This document shows positions 1-5,237 of a DNA stretch of 8,355 nucleotides, piece after piece. How positions within the stretch are numbered: the first letter of the stretch is position 1; each line of letters opens with the position of its first letter. The notes under the pieces were generated by a model that worked only from the letters and a program-made list of their open reading frames with translations, was not told where the DNA came from and ran no database searches. Position numbers and translations under genes: made by a program. The stretch lies in assembly GCA_017694765.1 (NCBI GenBank), contig JADIML010000023.1, positions 1 to 8,355 of the forward strand, in the 5' to 3' direction. Source of the DNA: Candidatus Scybalomonas excrementavium (lineage in GTDB: Bacteria; Bacillota; Clostridia; Lachnospirales; Lachnospiraceae).

Positions 1-1
1 G

Positions 2-103
2 TATATTCCTATAAAAGATATTATCCTACACTTTGAAAAATACGATTATCGTTTTTATTGGAATAGTGATAATTCAGTTATTGAAATTTGGATACCTATT
101 TAA
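2..103 (+). CDS. C-terminal fragment of an unknown protein (cut by window edge)
   Basis: An open frame enters from the left edge and ends at TAA 101-103, giving the last 33 residues of a protein (ending IEIWIPI). The tail is rich in aromatic and acidic residues (RFYWNSDNSVIEIW) and does not look like random translation of A+T-rich DNA. A terminator-like hairpin begins about 30 bases after the stop, which fits a real gene end. I do not recognise the family, and the start lies outside the window. A TTG-initiated frame from 33 overlaps it, but that frame has no ribosome site and runs through both downstream hairpins, so I prefer this reading. Confidence 0.5.
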   Translation, partial: YIPIKDIILHFEKYDYRFYWNSDNSVIEIWIPI

Positions 104-133
104 GATTAGAAGCAATTTTATATCCATACACAC

Positions 134-165
134 AAAGCAGTTAGTCTTAGGAGTGACTGCTTTTT
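134..165 (+). terminator. Rho-independent terminator-like hairpin 1
   Basis: AAAGCAGT (134-141) pairs with ACTGCTTT (156-163). A wobble and one more pair extend the stem around a loop of about 10 bases, and a T run follows. It lies about 30 bases after the stop at 103 and probably ends that transcript. Confidence 0.6.
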
Positions 166-186
166 CTATACAGATTTTTAATGACA

Positions 187-218
187 GGCAATTATCAATT
201 ATGGTAGTTGCCTTTTTT
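187..218 (+). terminator. Terminator-like hairpin 2, just upstream of a ribosome site
   Basis: GGCAATTATC (187-196) pairs with GGTAGTTGCC (203-212) through ten pairs including three G-T wobbles, with a 6-base loop and six Ts at 213-218. It ends only about 5 bases before the GGAG that serves the ATG at 237. It could be a second terminator or an attenuator in the leader of that ORF; the sequence alone does not decide. Confidence 0.55.
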
Positions 219-236
219 GATTGGAGAAATTTTTAA

Positions 237-344
237 ATGAATGATAAGAACTTTATTGAAGAATTAAAACAAAAACGTGATATAAATGATACAATAGAAA
301 TGTATAGAATCGATCATTTAAAAGTGTACAAACTCAAGTTATAA
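237..344 (+). pseudogene. Start of a small unknown gene, cut by the IS21-type left end
   Basis: An ATG at 237 has GGAG at 223-226 with a 10-base spacer and opens a 35-codon frame beginning MNDKNFIEELKQKRDINDTI. The first 29 codons look like a normal charged bacterial N-terminus. The last six (VYKLKL) lie inside the sequence I read as the IS21-type end starting at TGTACA (325). The simplest reading is that this is the N-terminal part of a longer gene interrupted by the insertion sequence, with the rest lost from the window. The family is not recognised. The alternative, a real 35-residue protein, is less likely given the position of the insertion-sequence end. Confidence 0.45.
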
Positions 345-726
345 TAAGTACCTTTGGAGGTGCTTATGATTTATAAATTAAATATTCATACAGATTTACA
401 AATAACATCGTTAGAAGACTTAGAAAAATTACAACCATTTTTGGAGGATAGTACATTGAAAATAAATAAAAGTCAAATCGCTCGCGAGTTAAAAAAAGAC
501 CGCCGTACGATTGATAAATACTTAAAAGGATATAAAAAAAGCAAACAGCGAATACGTTCCTCCTATTTAGATGCTTACTATGACATAATAAAGGAACCCA
601 CATCGAATCAACAAATCTTTTATTATAAAAGTACTCTTTGGCAGTACCTTACCGATAATCATGGATTAACTTGTCCGGAGTCTAGTTTTCGCAGATATAT
701 TAGTAAACATCCTGAATTCCAAGTAT
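325..726 (+). mobile_element. IS21-family remnant (left end plus start of istA)
   Basis: The segment starts with TGTACA (IS21-family ends begin with TG), holds a short leader with a ribosome site, and then the N-terminal third of an IstA transposase. No catalytic region, istB or right end is present, because the segment stops where the IS982-family element starts. The left boundary at 325 is inferred from the TG tip and from the break in the small ORF at 237; it is not proved by a target duplication. Confidence 0.55.
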
Positions 727-728
727 AA
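366..728 (+). pseudogene. istA: Truncated IS21-family transposase IstA (N-terminal 120 aa)
   Basis: IstA is the DDE transposase of IS21-family elements and normally works with the ATPase IstB; full-length proteins are roughly 400 to 500 residues. Only 120 codons remain. I place the start at ATG 366 because GGAGG (356-360) sits five bases upstream. A helix-turn-helix is visible at residues about 34-54 (KSQIARELKKDRRTIDKYL), the usual N-terminal DNA-binding domain. The frame then runs to a segment ending RRYISKHPEFQ, a point where family members continue into the catalytic domain. Here it meets a stop one codon later, at the junction with the IS982-family element. The catalytic residues and istB are missing, so it cannot be an active transposase. 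At most it could give a DNA-binding fragment. Confidence 0.75.
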
Positions 729-809
729 CGCGTTGTGCTAATATAAATTAAAATGTACACATGTTAAAAAAGGACAGAAAATCCCTATGATTAAAGTTAC
801 TGTAAAAAA

Positions 810-1760
810 TTAGTAAATCAATTGTTTGATTTTACAGATCTCAGCTGTAGCAGAAAACATAGAATTGAGTAATAAACAAAGGTTATATCCAAATATTTTG
901 GTAACTAACCTTGAACAGAGACCATAAAAATTTTTTGCTAATACACGCTCAATGTGAAATTGATCATTTAATTGAGAAAAAACAGTCTCTATTTTTCTTC
1001 TTTGTTTTACAATCATCTTGCGGATAGAAGACGGGAAAGGTTCTTTACTATTGGAACGTGGCAATGCAAGAAGTGTAATCCCTTCCTTTGCTAATGTTTC
1101 TTTTAAAGATTGACTTACATAACCTTTATCACCAAGAATCACTAACATCCCTTGATTTTCTACCAAATCAAGAAGCGCCTTTCTATCATCCACAGAGGCG
1201 CTAGTCAGTTCAAATGTTTTGATAACACCATCGAATGTGATGAGAGCATGCACTTTATAACCAAAATAGGTTTCTTTTTTGGAAGCACAGTATCCATAAG
1301 TAGCATCAAGAGATACTCCATCGGATAAAAAAGTGCGATGAAAAGGTGCTCGAGCGAACTTACAAATAGGTAAAGGAAAACTATCCGCAATACCAAAAGA
1401 ATCGGATTCTATTTGGAAAAGGCATAGTGCTTTTTCTCTTAGAAGTTCCATAACTTGTAAAAGAGCCTTATGTCTCCGATGAAAACGAGTACGACTACAT
1501 AAAGTTGGAAACAAAAATCCATAATTCTTTTTTACAAAAGCATACCACGCGTTTTGAGAGTCAATGCCTGCAATTTCACCGCAAAGGCTAATAGTGATGA
1601 TTTCAGAATCTGTGGTTTTGGAATGGTCTATATTTCTCCTTCTAGAAACAGAGTCCGGTACATAACGTTGATAAAGATCATCAACTAAAACATAAATAAA
1701 AATAAAAAACTCTTCAAAATCAGAAATAAAAGTGGTAGAATTAGAGTGAAACTTTAACAT
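810..1760 (-). CDS. IS982-family DDE transposase
   Basis: This 316-residue protein carries out cut-and-paste movement of the surrounding element. The likely DDE triad is D126 (in IADSFPLPIC), D211 (in VILGDKGY) and E258 (in RRKIETVFSQL); the spacing and flanking residues are those of IS982-type transposases. The length is normal for the family and the frame is unbroken, so it may be active. The start is ATG 1758-1760, with AAGGAGG seven bases upstream. A promoter inside the element (-35 TTAACA, 18-base spacer, -10 TATATA) lies just upstream. It is transcribed opposite to the istA remnant and in the same direction as mobA, so read-through from mobA could also reach it. Confidence 0.88.
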   Translation of the reverse strand: MLKFHSNSTTFISDFEEFFIFIYVLVDDLYQRYVPDSVSRRRNIDHSKTTDSEIITISLCGEIAGIDSQNAWYAFVKKNYGFLFPTLCSRTRFHRRHKALLQVMELLREKALCLFQIESDSFGIADSFPLPICKFARAPFHRTFLSDGVSLDATYGYCASKKETYFGYKVHALITFDGVIKTFELTSASVDDRKALLDLVENQGMLVILGDKGYVSQSLKETLAKEGITLLALPRSNSKEPFPSSIRKMIVKQRRKIETVFSQLNDQFHIERVLAKNFYGLCSRLVTKIFGYNLCLLLNSMFSATAEICKIKQLIY

Positions 1761-1786
1761 AATGATGCCTCCTTTTGTTTTTGGTG

Positions 1787-1816
1787 TATATAATTAGGAT
1801 AGCACATTTTTGTTAA
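1787..1816 (-). promoter_or_regulatory. Promoter of the IS982-family transposase
   Basis: Read on the minus strand, TTAACA (1811-1816) and TATATA (1787-1792) are separated by 18 bases. They stand about 27 bases upstream of the transposase start, between the right inverted repeat and the gene. Confidence 0.5.
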
Positions 1817-1853
1817 AGTTTCTTTTTTTATTTCAATTAACTAGCACAACGCG

Positions 1854-1940
1854 TTAGCATAATATAACGCTTTCATCGTTTAATACGTCTGCAAACCATT
1901 CATAGTTAGTCAAATATTGATCACTAGACTTTGTTTTCAT
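1854..1940 (-). pseudogene. 5' fragment of a small gene downstream of mobA, cut at the IS982 edge
   Basis: An ATG at 1938-1940 is preceded by a purine-rich ribosome site (GAAGGAAG) and opens MKTKSSDQYLTNYEWFADVL. After 28 codons the frame stops at a TAA whose last bases lie in the AACGCGTT at the edge of the insertion sequence. It begins 82 bases after the mobA stop on the same strand with no terminator between, so it was probably the next gene of the mobilisation transcript. The rest of the gene is not found on the far side of the insertion sequence, where the istA remnant lies instead, so a deletion accompanied or preceded the insertion. The family is not recognised. Confidence 0.5.
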
Positions 1941-2021
1941 AGTACCATCTTCCTTCTTTCTTGTTATAAATCAGTGGTAAAATCCATCGACTTGTTTGTA
2001 AGAATACCCATACGGTATGAC

Positions 2022-3812
2022 CTATCGTTCCATCCCTTGCTCTCTAGCTCGAATCATTGTGTCATTTTCTTTCTTTTCAAGAGTTCTTTCTCTTCCTACT
2101 AATGTTTCTAATGCACTTTCTAACGCTTGATTTGCCCTTTTTTCAGCTTTCATTTGCTCCATAATAGTAAAATCATCACATGGCTTTCTTAATGCTCTAA
2201 TTCCATTTAGAACCGTAGAACGGTGTAAAACAGGCACTTGTTTTGCTAGAGCTAAGAATTTCTCTTTTGCTACCTCTCTCTGCTGTTGTAGCATTGGTTT
2301 TAAGGCTTTAGAATCCATTTCTAAGGCTTTTTCCTCCTTAGCCTTATATAAATTATCCTTAATGATAAAATCAGCCCTAGAAACGTCTTTTACGCCTTTC
2401 TCATCCAATCGAAGTTGTATCTTTTCTATCTCTTCTTTTATAGTATCAATATTATTTCTGATTTCCACTTTTTCTTTTCTTTGATAAAATTTTAAGCCCT
2501 GTTGTTGATGCTTTAGTTGTTCTAGGTATCGGTTCTGCTCCTGATAACTCTTCACTAATTCTTTTATCTGCTCCACATTTTTTTCATATTTGGGATTTGC
2601 ATGATATTCTTTGTAATTCATTTCCCCAATCGTTGCTTTTACATACTCCATATAATAGCTATGCAATTCCTTTATAGCACTTTCTACATCAAATAATATC
2701 TCTTGATTCTGTATCTCAAATAATAATTTTTCTACCTCTGCTTTCGTATATTCCACAAAGTCTTTCATTTGCAATAATACTTCTTGATTTTTATTTGGCA
2801 ATAGATACGACTTATTCAGCACTTTATATATATTTTCTTCTGCTTGTTCCATCTTAACCATCGCTTTCTGTAAGTCACTATCATCGGTTGTATATTCATC
2901 CGTATTATGAATAATCTCTCTTGCTTGCCTTACATTCATAAAGCATAGAGTAAGTTCTTGCTCCCCTTGTACTCTTTTGATTTGTTCTTCAATTGGTAAA
3001 AGTTTTTCATTCAGTTCTTTAATTTCTCGATTGATCGTACAACGCTCTGATTGTTCTCCTTGCTTATTCTCCATTTGCCTCGCAACATAGCCTTCATGAA
3101 TAGTTGGAATCTGTGATTTTCCCTGTCTTTCATAACTCCTATGATCAATATGTTGTTCTTTTGGAAGATAAGCATTACAACAATCTGCCCATGCTTTTCT
3201 CCATATCTCTGCCTTTTCTCTTTTATTCCAGTCATTTGCCTGTATCATTTCCCTTTTCCATTGCAAGCGATTTCGACTATCTTTTTTTTGCTCTCCATTT
3301 TCATCAAGAAGTGGAATACGCTCTCCATGCTCATCTAAGGCATATCCTTTTCGCTCTTTTACTCCCCACTCTCCAGTATCCTTTATTGGTCTTGTTGTCA
3401 GCATGATATGTGCATGAGGATTTCCATCCCCTTTATCATGTAAGCTAAAATCAGCACACATTCCCTCTTTTATAAAATTTTCTTTCACATAATTTCTCAC
3501 ACATTCAATTTGTTGCTCTCTTGACATTTCTCTTGGTAATGCCACTTCAACTTCTCTTGCTAATTGTGCATTTTTTGCCTTTTCTATTTTTTGCACTTCA
3601 TTCCATAGAATTTCTCTATTCTCATATTCTTTTGGTGCATTTTCACAAAGTAAAATCTCACTATACACAATACCACTCTTTCTAGTAAAGTCATGGATTT
3701 CTCCTGTTTCTTCATTCACTAATTTCGTTCCACTTCGATACGCTGATGAAGCAACTGCCGTTTGTCCTTTTCCTCTACTTATTATCTTGATATTACAATG
3801 ATAAATTGCCAT
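2022..3812 (-). CDS. mobA: MobA/MobL-family relaxase (MOBQ)
   Basis: The relaxase nicks one strand at oriT, stays bound to the 5' end through a tyrosine and pilots it into a recipient through a conjugation channel supplied by another element. The relaxase domain fills about residues 1-240 of 596. It has the catalytic Y25 in TAVASSAYRSGTKL (the same position as the active-site tyrosine of R1162/RSF1010 MobA), a metal-binding histidine set H125, H133 and H135 in FSLHDKGDGNPHAHIMLTTR, and the conserved HRSYERQG...PTIHEG stretch near 224-241. Residues about 260-590 are charged and mostly helical, probably coiled coil; no primase domain is evident. The start is ATG 3810-3812 with AAGGAG seven bases upstream. 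A putative oriT and a consensus-like promoter lie directly upstream. No terminator follows, so transcription would run on into the broken gene at 1940. Confidence 0.93.
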   Translation of the reverse strand: MAIYHCNIKIISRGKGQTAVASSAYRSGTKLVNEETGEIHDFTRKSGIVYSEILLCENAPKEYENREILWNEVQKIEKAKNAQLAREVEVALPREMSREQQIECVRNYVKENFIKEGMCADFSLHDKGDGNPHAHIMLTTRPIKDTGEWGVKERKGYALDEHGERIPLLDENGEQKKDSRNRLQWKREMIQANDWNKREKAEIWRKAWADCCNAYLPKEQHIDHRSYERQGKSQIPTIHEGYVARQMENKQGEQSERCTINREIKELNEKLLPIEEQIKRVQGEQELTLCFMNVRQAREIIHNTDEYTTDDSDLQKAMVKMEQAEENIYKVLNKSYLLPNKNQEVLLQMKDFVEYTKAEVEKLLFEIQNQEILFDVESAIKELHSYYMEYVKATIGEMNYKEYHANPKYEKNVEQIKELVKSYQEQNRYLEQLKHQQQGLKFYQRKEKVEIRNNIDTIKEEIEKIQLRLDEKGVKDVSRADFIIKDNLYKAKEEKALEMDSKALKPMLQQQREVAKEKFLALAKQVPVLHRSTVLNGIRALRKPCDDFTIMEQMKAEKRANQALESALETLVGRERTLEKKENDTMIRAREQGMER

Positions 3813-3856
3813 AACACTTCTCCTTTCTTTGGTTTTAGCCTCGCAGAGCGTACGAA

Positions 3857-3896
3857 ATAGACGACCTTTGGTTGTCTATAAGTGCGCCCTTACGGG
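3857..3896. other. Origin of transfer (oriT) with MOBQ nic sequence
   Basis: An inverted repeat, ATAGACGACC (3857-3866) and GGTTGTCTAT (3870-3879) with a 3-base loop and one G-T pair, is followed at once by AAGTGCGCCCTTACGGG (3880-3896). The core TAAGTGCGCCCT is the nic-region sequence known from RSF1010-type and pSK41/pGO1-type oriT sites, where cleavage falls between TAAGTGCG and CCCT. By analogy the nick here would be between 3886 and 3887 on the strand shown. It sits 45 bases upstream of mobA, in the leader of its transcript, so relaxase binding could also repress its own gene. Confidence 0.88.
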
Positions 3897-3983
3897 TATT
3901 GTTGCTCTATTATGGCTACTTATATATTCCTCTTTTTCTTCTGTCAATCTGCCATAACTTTACGCAGTAAATGAGCAACAATA
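3897..3983. repeat. 11-bp inverted repeat beside oriT
   Basis: TATTGTTGCTC (3897-3907) is the exact inverted complement of GAGCAACAATA (3973-3983), 65 bases apart. The left arm touches the end of the nic region and lies between it and the mobA -10 box. The right arm lies upstream of the accessory-gene promoter. These are likely protein-binding sites (relaxosome accessory protein or regulator); the role is inferred. Confidence 0.6.
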
Positions 3984-4003
3984 TAAACAAATAATTGTAG
4001 CCA
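3913..4003. repeat. 7-bp inverted repeat on the two divergent promoters
   Basis: TGGCTAC (3913-3919) touches the mobA -10 box, and its inverted complement GTAGCCA (3997-4003) overlaps the -35 box of the accessory gene. The arms interleave with those of the 11-bp repeat instead of nesting, so they cannot all form one simple cruciform. A pair of shared operators for divergent control is a reasonable guess. Confidence 0.4.
3919..3947 (-). promoter_or_regulatory. mobA promoter
   Basis: On the minus strand a perfect -35 TTGACA (3942-3947) and a -10 TATAAG (3919-3924) are separated by exactly 17 bases. Transcription would start near 3912 and run through the oriT into mobA. Confidence 0.75.
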
Positions 4004-4023
4004 CTATATAAAAATGATACAAT
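3995..4023 (+). promoter_or_regulatory. Promoter of the mobilisation accessory gene
   Basis: TTGTAG (3995-4000) and TACAAT (4018-4023) are 17 bases apart, about 45 bases upstream of ATG 4068. The -35 box is weak and overlaps the GTAGCCA arm, so it may need or be blocked by a regulator. Confidence 0.45.
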
Positions 4024-4067
4024 AACAAATAAGAAATTATCAAACAAACAATAAAAAGGAGATTATT

Positions 4068-4331
4068 ATGGCAAAACGAAAAAGTGATGAAGAAAAATTA
4101 TTAGAACTACAAAGAAAAATGGAACAACTAAAAGCACAAGAAAAAGCAATTAAAGCTAGACAATCACAAGCCCAAAGAAAAGCTCGTACCAAACGTTTAA
4201 TTGAGATCGGTGCTATTGTTGAAAGTGTTCTTGGAAAACCGATCGAAAAAGAAGATCTTCCAAAGCTAAAGGCATTTCTTGAAGAACAGGAAAAAAGAGG
4301 TCATTTTTTTTCAAAAGCTTTTTTACAATAA
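4068..4331 (+). CDS. Small TraD/MobC-like mobilisation accessory protein
   Basis: This is a basic 87-residue protein. Residues 5-50 form a charged helix (LLELQRKMEQLKAQEKAIKA) that probably makes a coiled coil. It is followed by RKARTKRLIEIGAIVESVLG, which resembles the R-K-x-x-T-R-R-L-I-x-x-G block of TraD/MobC-like and DUF3847-type mobilisation proteins. Such proteins are commonly found opposite a MOBQ relaxase across oriT and help form the relaxosome, and that arrangement is seen here. The start ATG 4068 has AAGGAG six bases upstream, and a long-stemmed terminator follows within two bases of the stop. It may bind the inverted repeats in the 3897-4003 interval and control both divergent promoters. 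The accessory role rests on context and motif; the exact family name is less certain. Confidence 0.72.
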   Translation: MAKRKSDEEKLLELQRKMEQLKAQEKAIKARQSQAQRKARTKRLIEIGAIVESVLGKPIEKEDLPKLKAFLEEQEKRGHFFSKAFLQ

Positions 4332-4332
4332 T

Positions 4333-4367
4333 AAAAATAGGAGAAGATAATCTTCTCCTATTTTTAT
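4333..4367. terminator. Bidirectional terminator with 16-bp perfect arms
   Basis: AAAAATAGGAGAAGAT (4333-4348) pairs exactly with ATCTTCTCCTATTTTT (4350-4365), giving a T run in both directions. It ends the accessory gene on the + strand and could also stop minus-strand transcription leaving the secreted-protein gene. Confidence 0.85.
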
Positions 4368-4428
4368 TGTATATTGCTATAAATCTAATGCAAAATTATT
4401 TCCAATAAATAAATTTTGTTAATATTTC

Positions 4429-5070
4429 TTAACTCACTACTCCCTGAGAATTACAATAAAATTCAGCAGATGCGAGTTTATTTGAAAAGACAGCACCGGC
4501 AATTTTTAATTTTCCTGACACTGTAACTCTACATGTTCTTGCTCCATCTAAACTTTTATATTCATATCCTGTTTGAGTCCAAGTTCCAGTACCTCCTTTC
4601 AATCTAGAGGTAACAGATTCAACACTACTAAAATGTTGACGTCCTGTATCATAATTCAATGAAGTGGTGAAATTTCCAGTGATCGCAAGCGTACGACTTT
4701 GTCCTGAAGCTGTAACCGTAGTTTCTTTCGTTGCAGTAACATTAGAATAGGTTTGTATACTCTCAAGAATAGTACAAGTAAGATCCCATTGAGCAACTTC
4801 TGTAATAAAGCTTCGGAATTCTTCTGGTGTTCTCCAATCTTCTTCTTTAAATTCATTCATAGGAAGAACAGAAATATCAAGTCCTGTTTCTTCTGACACT
4901 TCTTTAGCAATTTTTATGTACTCTAAATAATATGCTTCTTTTATTTCTTGCTCTAAAATACTATTACTATTTGTTGCAGCATATACTCCCGTATACATTC
5001 CTATACACATAATAGTTGCAATCATTAGTACCATACTTTTTTTGATAATACTAAATAATCTGATATTCAT
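4429..5070 (-). CDS. Secreted protein of unknown function
   Basis: I place the start at ATG 5068-5070, since AGGAGG (5078-5083) lies seven bases upstream. An in-frame ATG nine codons further up has no such site. The 213-residue product begins with a clear Sec signal peptide: basic residues R4, K10 and K11, a hydrophobic run 12-30, and a likely cut after A31 in VYA-AT. There is no lipobox, sortase motif or later membrane segment, so it should be released. The mature part has an acidic helical region (about 38-100) and then a Ser/Thr/Gly-rich, probably beta-strand region (about 110-213). Three cysteines (C99, C180, C206) could form a disulphide. I do not recognise the family. It has its own promoter and lies between terminators, so it is a separately expressed cargo gene, not part of the transfer or replication operons. 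A bacteriocin-like or surface-interacting role is possible but unsupported. Confidence 0.8.
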   Translation of the reverse strand: MNIRLFSIIKKSMVLMIATIMCIGMYTGVYAATNSNSILEQEIKEAYYLEYIKIAKEVSEETGLDISVLPMNEFKEEDWRTPEEFRSFITEVAQWDLTCTILESIQTYSNVTATKETTVTASGQSRTLAITGNFTTSLNYDTGRQHFSSVESVTSRLKGGTGTWTQTGYEYKSLDGARTCRVTVSGKLKIAGAVFSNKLASAEFYCNSQGVVS

Positions 5071-5092
5071 ACTTATTCCTCCTTTATTGACA

Positions 5093-5153
5093 TTCAATAT
5101 TGTTACGTTATATGTAATATATAAACTTTTTCATTGATAATGTCAATATTGTT
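5093..5153. repeat. Paired CAATATTG palindromes bracketing the secreted-protein promoter
   Basis: The 8-bp palindrome CAATATTG occurs at 5095-5102 and 5144-5151, in an 11-base direct repeat TCAATATTGTT (5094-5104 and 5143-5153). One copy overlaps the -35 box and the other lies in the 5' leader. The two are 49 bases apart. They look like operator sites, but no regulator is identified and short A+T-rich palindromes can arise by chance. Confidence 0.35.
5118..5146 (-). promoter_or_regulatory. Promoter of the secreted-protein gene
   Basis: On the minus strand a perfect TTGACA (5141-5146) and TATATA (5118-5123) are 17 bases apart, about 48 bases upstream of the start. This is one of the strongest promoters in the window. 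Confidence 0.7.
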
Positions 5154-5193
5154 TTTCATTTTTCAAAAGCTATGGAACAAAAATAATACATAT

Positions 5194-5237
5194 AAACACA
5201 AAAAGACTGGAGATATACTTCCAGTCTTTTTGTGTTT
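5194..5237. terminator. Terminator with 18-bp perfect arms at the end of the Rep gene
   Basis: AAACACAAAAAGACTGGA (5194-5211) pairs exactly with 5220-5237 around an 8-base loop. The right arm overlaps the Rep stop codon. On the minus strand the stem is followed by the T-rich end of the arm, suited to ending the Rep transcript; the structure is symmetrical enough to work in both directions. Confidence 0.82.

Larger units (their letters stand above)
727..1855 (-). mobile_element. Complete IS982-family insertion sequence
   Basis: One transposase gene is bounded by matching ends: AACGCGTTGTGCTA at 727-740 is the exact inverted complement of 1842-1855, and a looser match continues inward (AATTAAAAT against AATTGAAAT). 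The length of about 1.1 kb is normal for the family. The outer AACGCGTT is itself a palindrome and occurs in the same orientation at both edges. It could therefore be an 8-base target duplication with the element proper being GTGCTA...TAGCAC, or it could be the tips of 14-base inverted repeats. The sequence cannot separate the two readings. Confidence 0.8.

Noticed and set aside
33..236. A 67-codon TTG-initiated + strand frame with a hydrophobic N-terminus, toxin- or holin-like at first sight
   Set aside because: It has no ribosome site, overlaps the better-supported gene tail ending at 103, and runs through both terminator-like hairpins.
364..603. Minus-strand frame antisense to the istA fragment
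   Set aside because: It mirrors a recognisable transposase frame and has no independent start signal or family features.
724..1870. TATAACGC at 724-731 and 1863-1870 as an alternative target duplication of the IS982 element
   Set aside because: The right copy is seven bases outside the matched inverted repeat, so it does not abut the element; it is probably coincidence in A+T-rich DNA.
1917..2102. A 61-codon + strand frame across the end of mobA
   Set aside because: It overlaps the mobA 3' end and the broken gene on the other strand, both with better signals, and has no ribosome site.
3104..3406. Plus-strand frames opposite mobA that look membrane-like
   Set aside because: The hydrophobicity comes from reading the complement of Lys/Glu-rich codons of the relaxase; there are no ribosome sites.
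2022..3812. The C-terminal half of MobA as a fused primase
   Set aside because: It is charged coiled-coil sequence with no DxD or zinc-binding motifs; the primase-like motifs are in the separate gene at 5236-6810.
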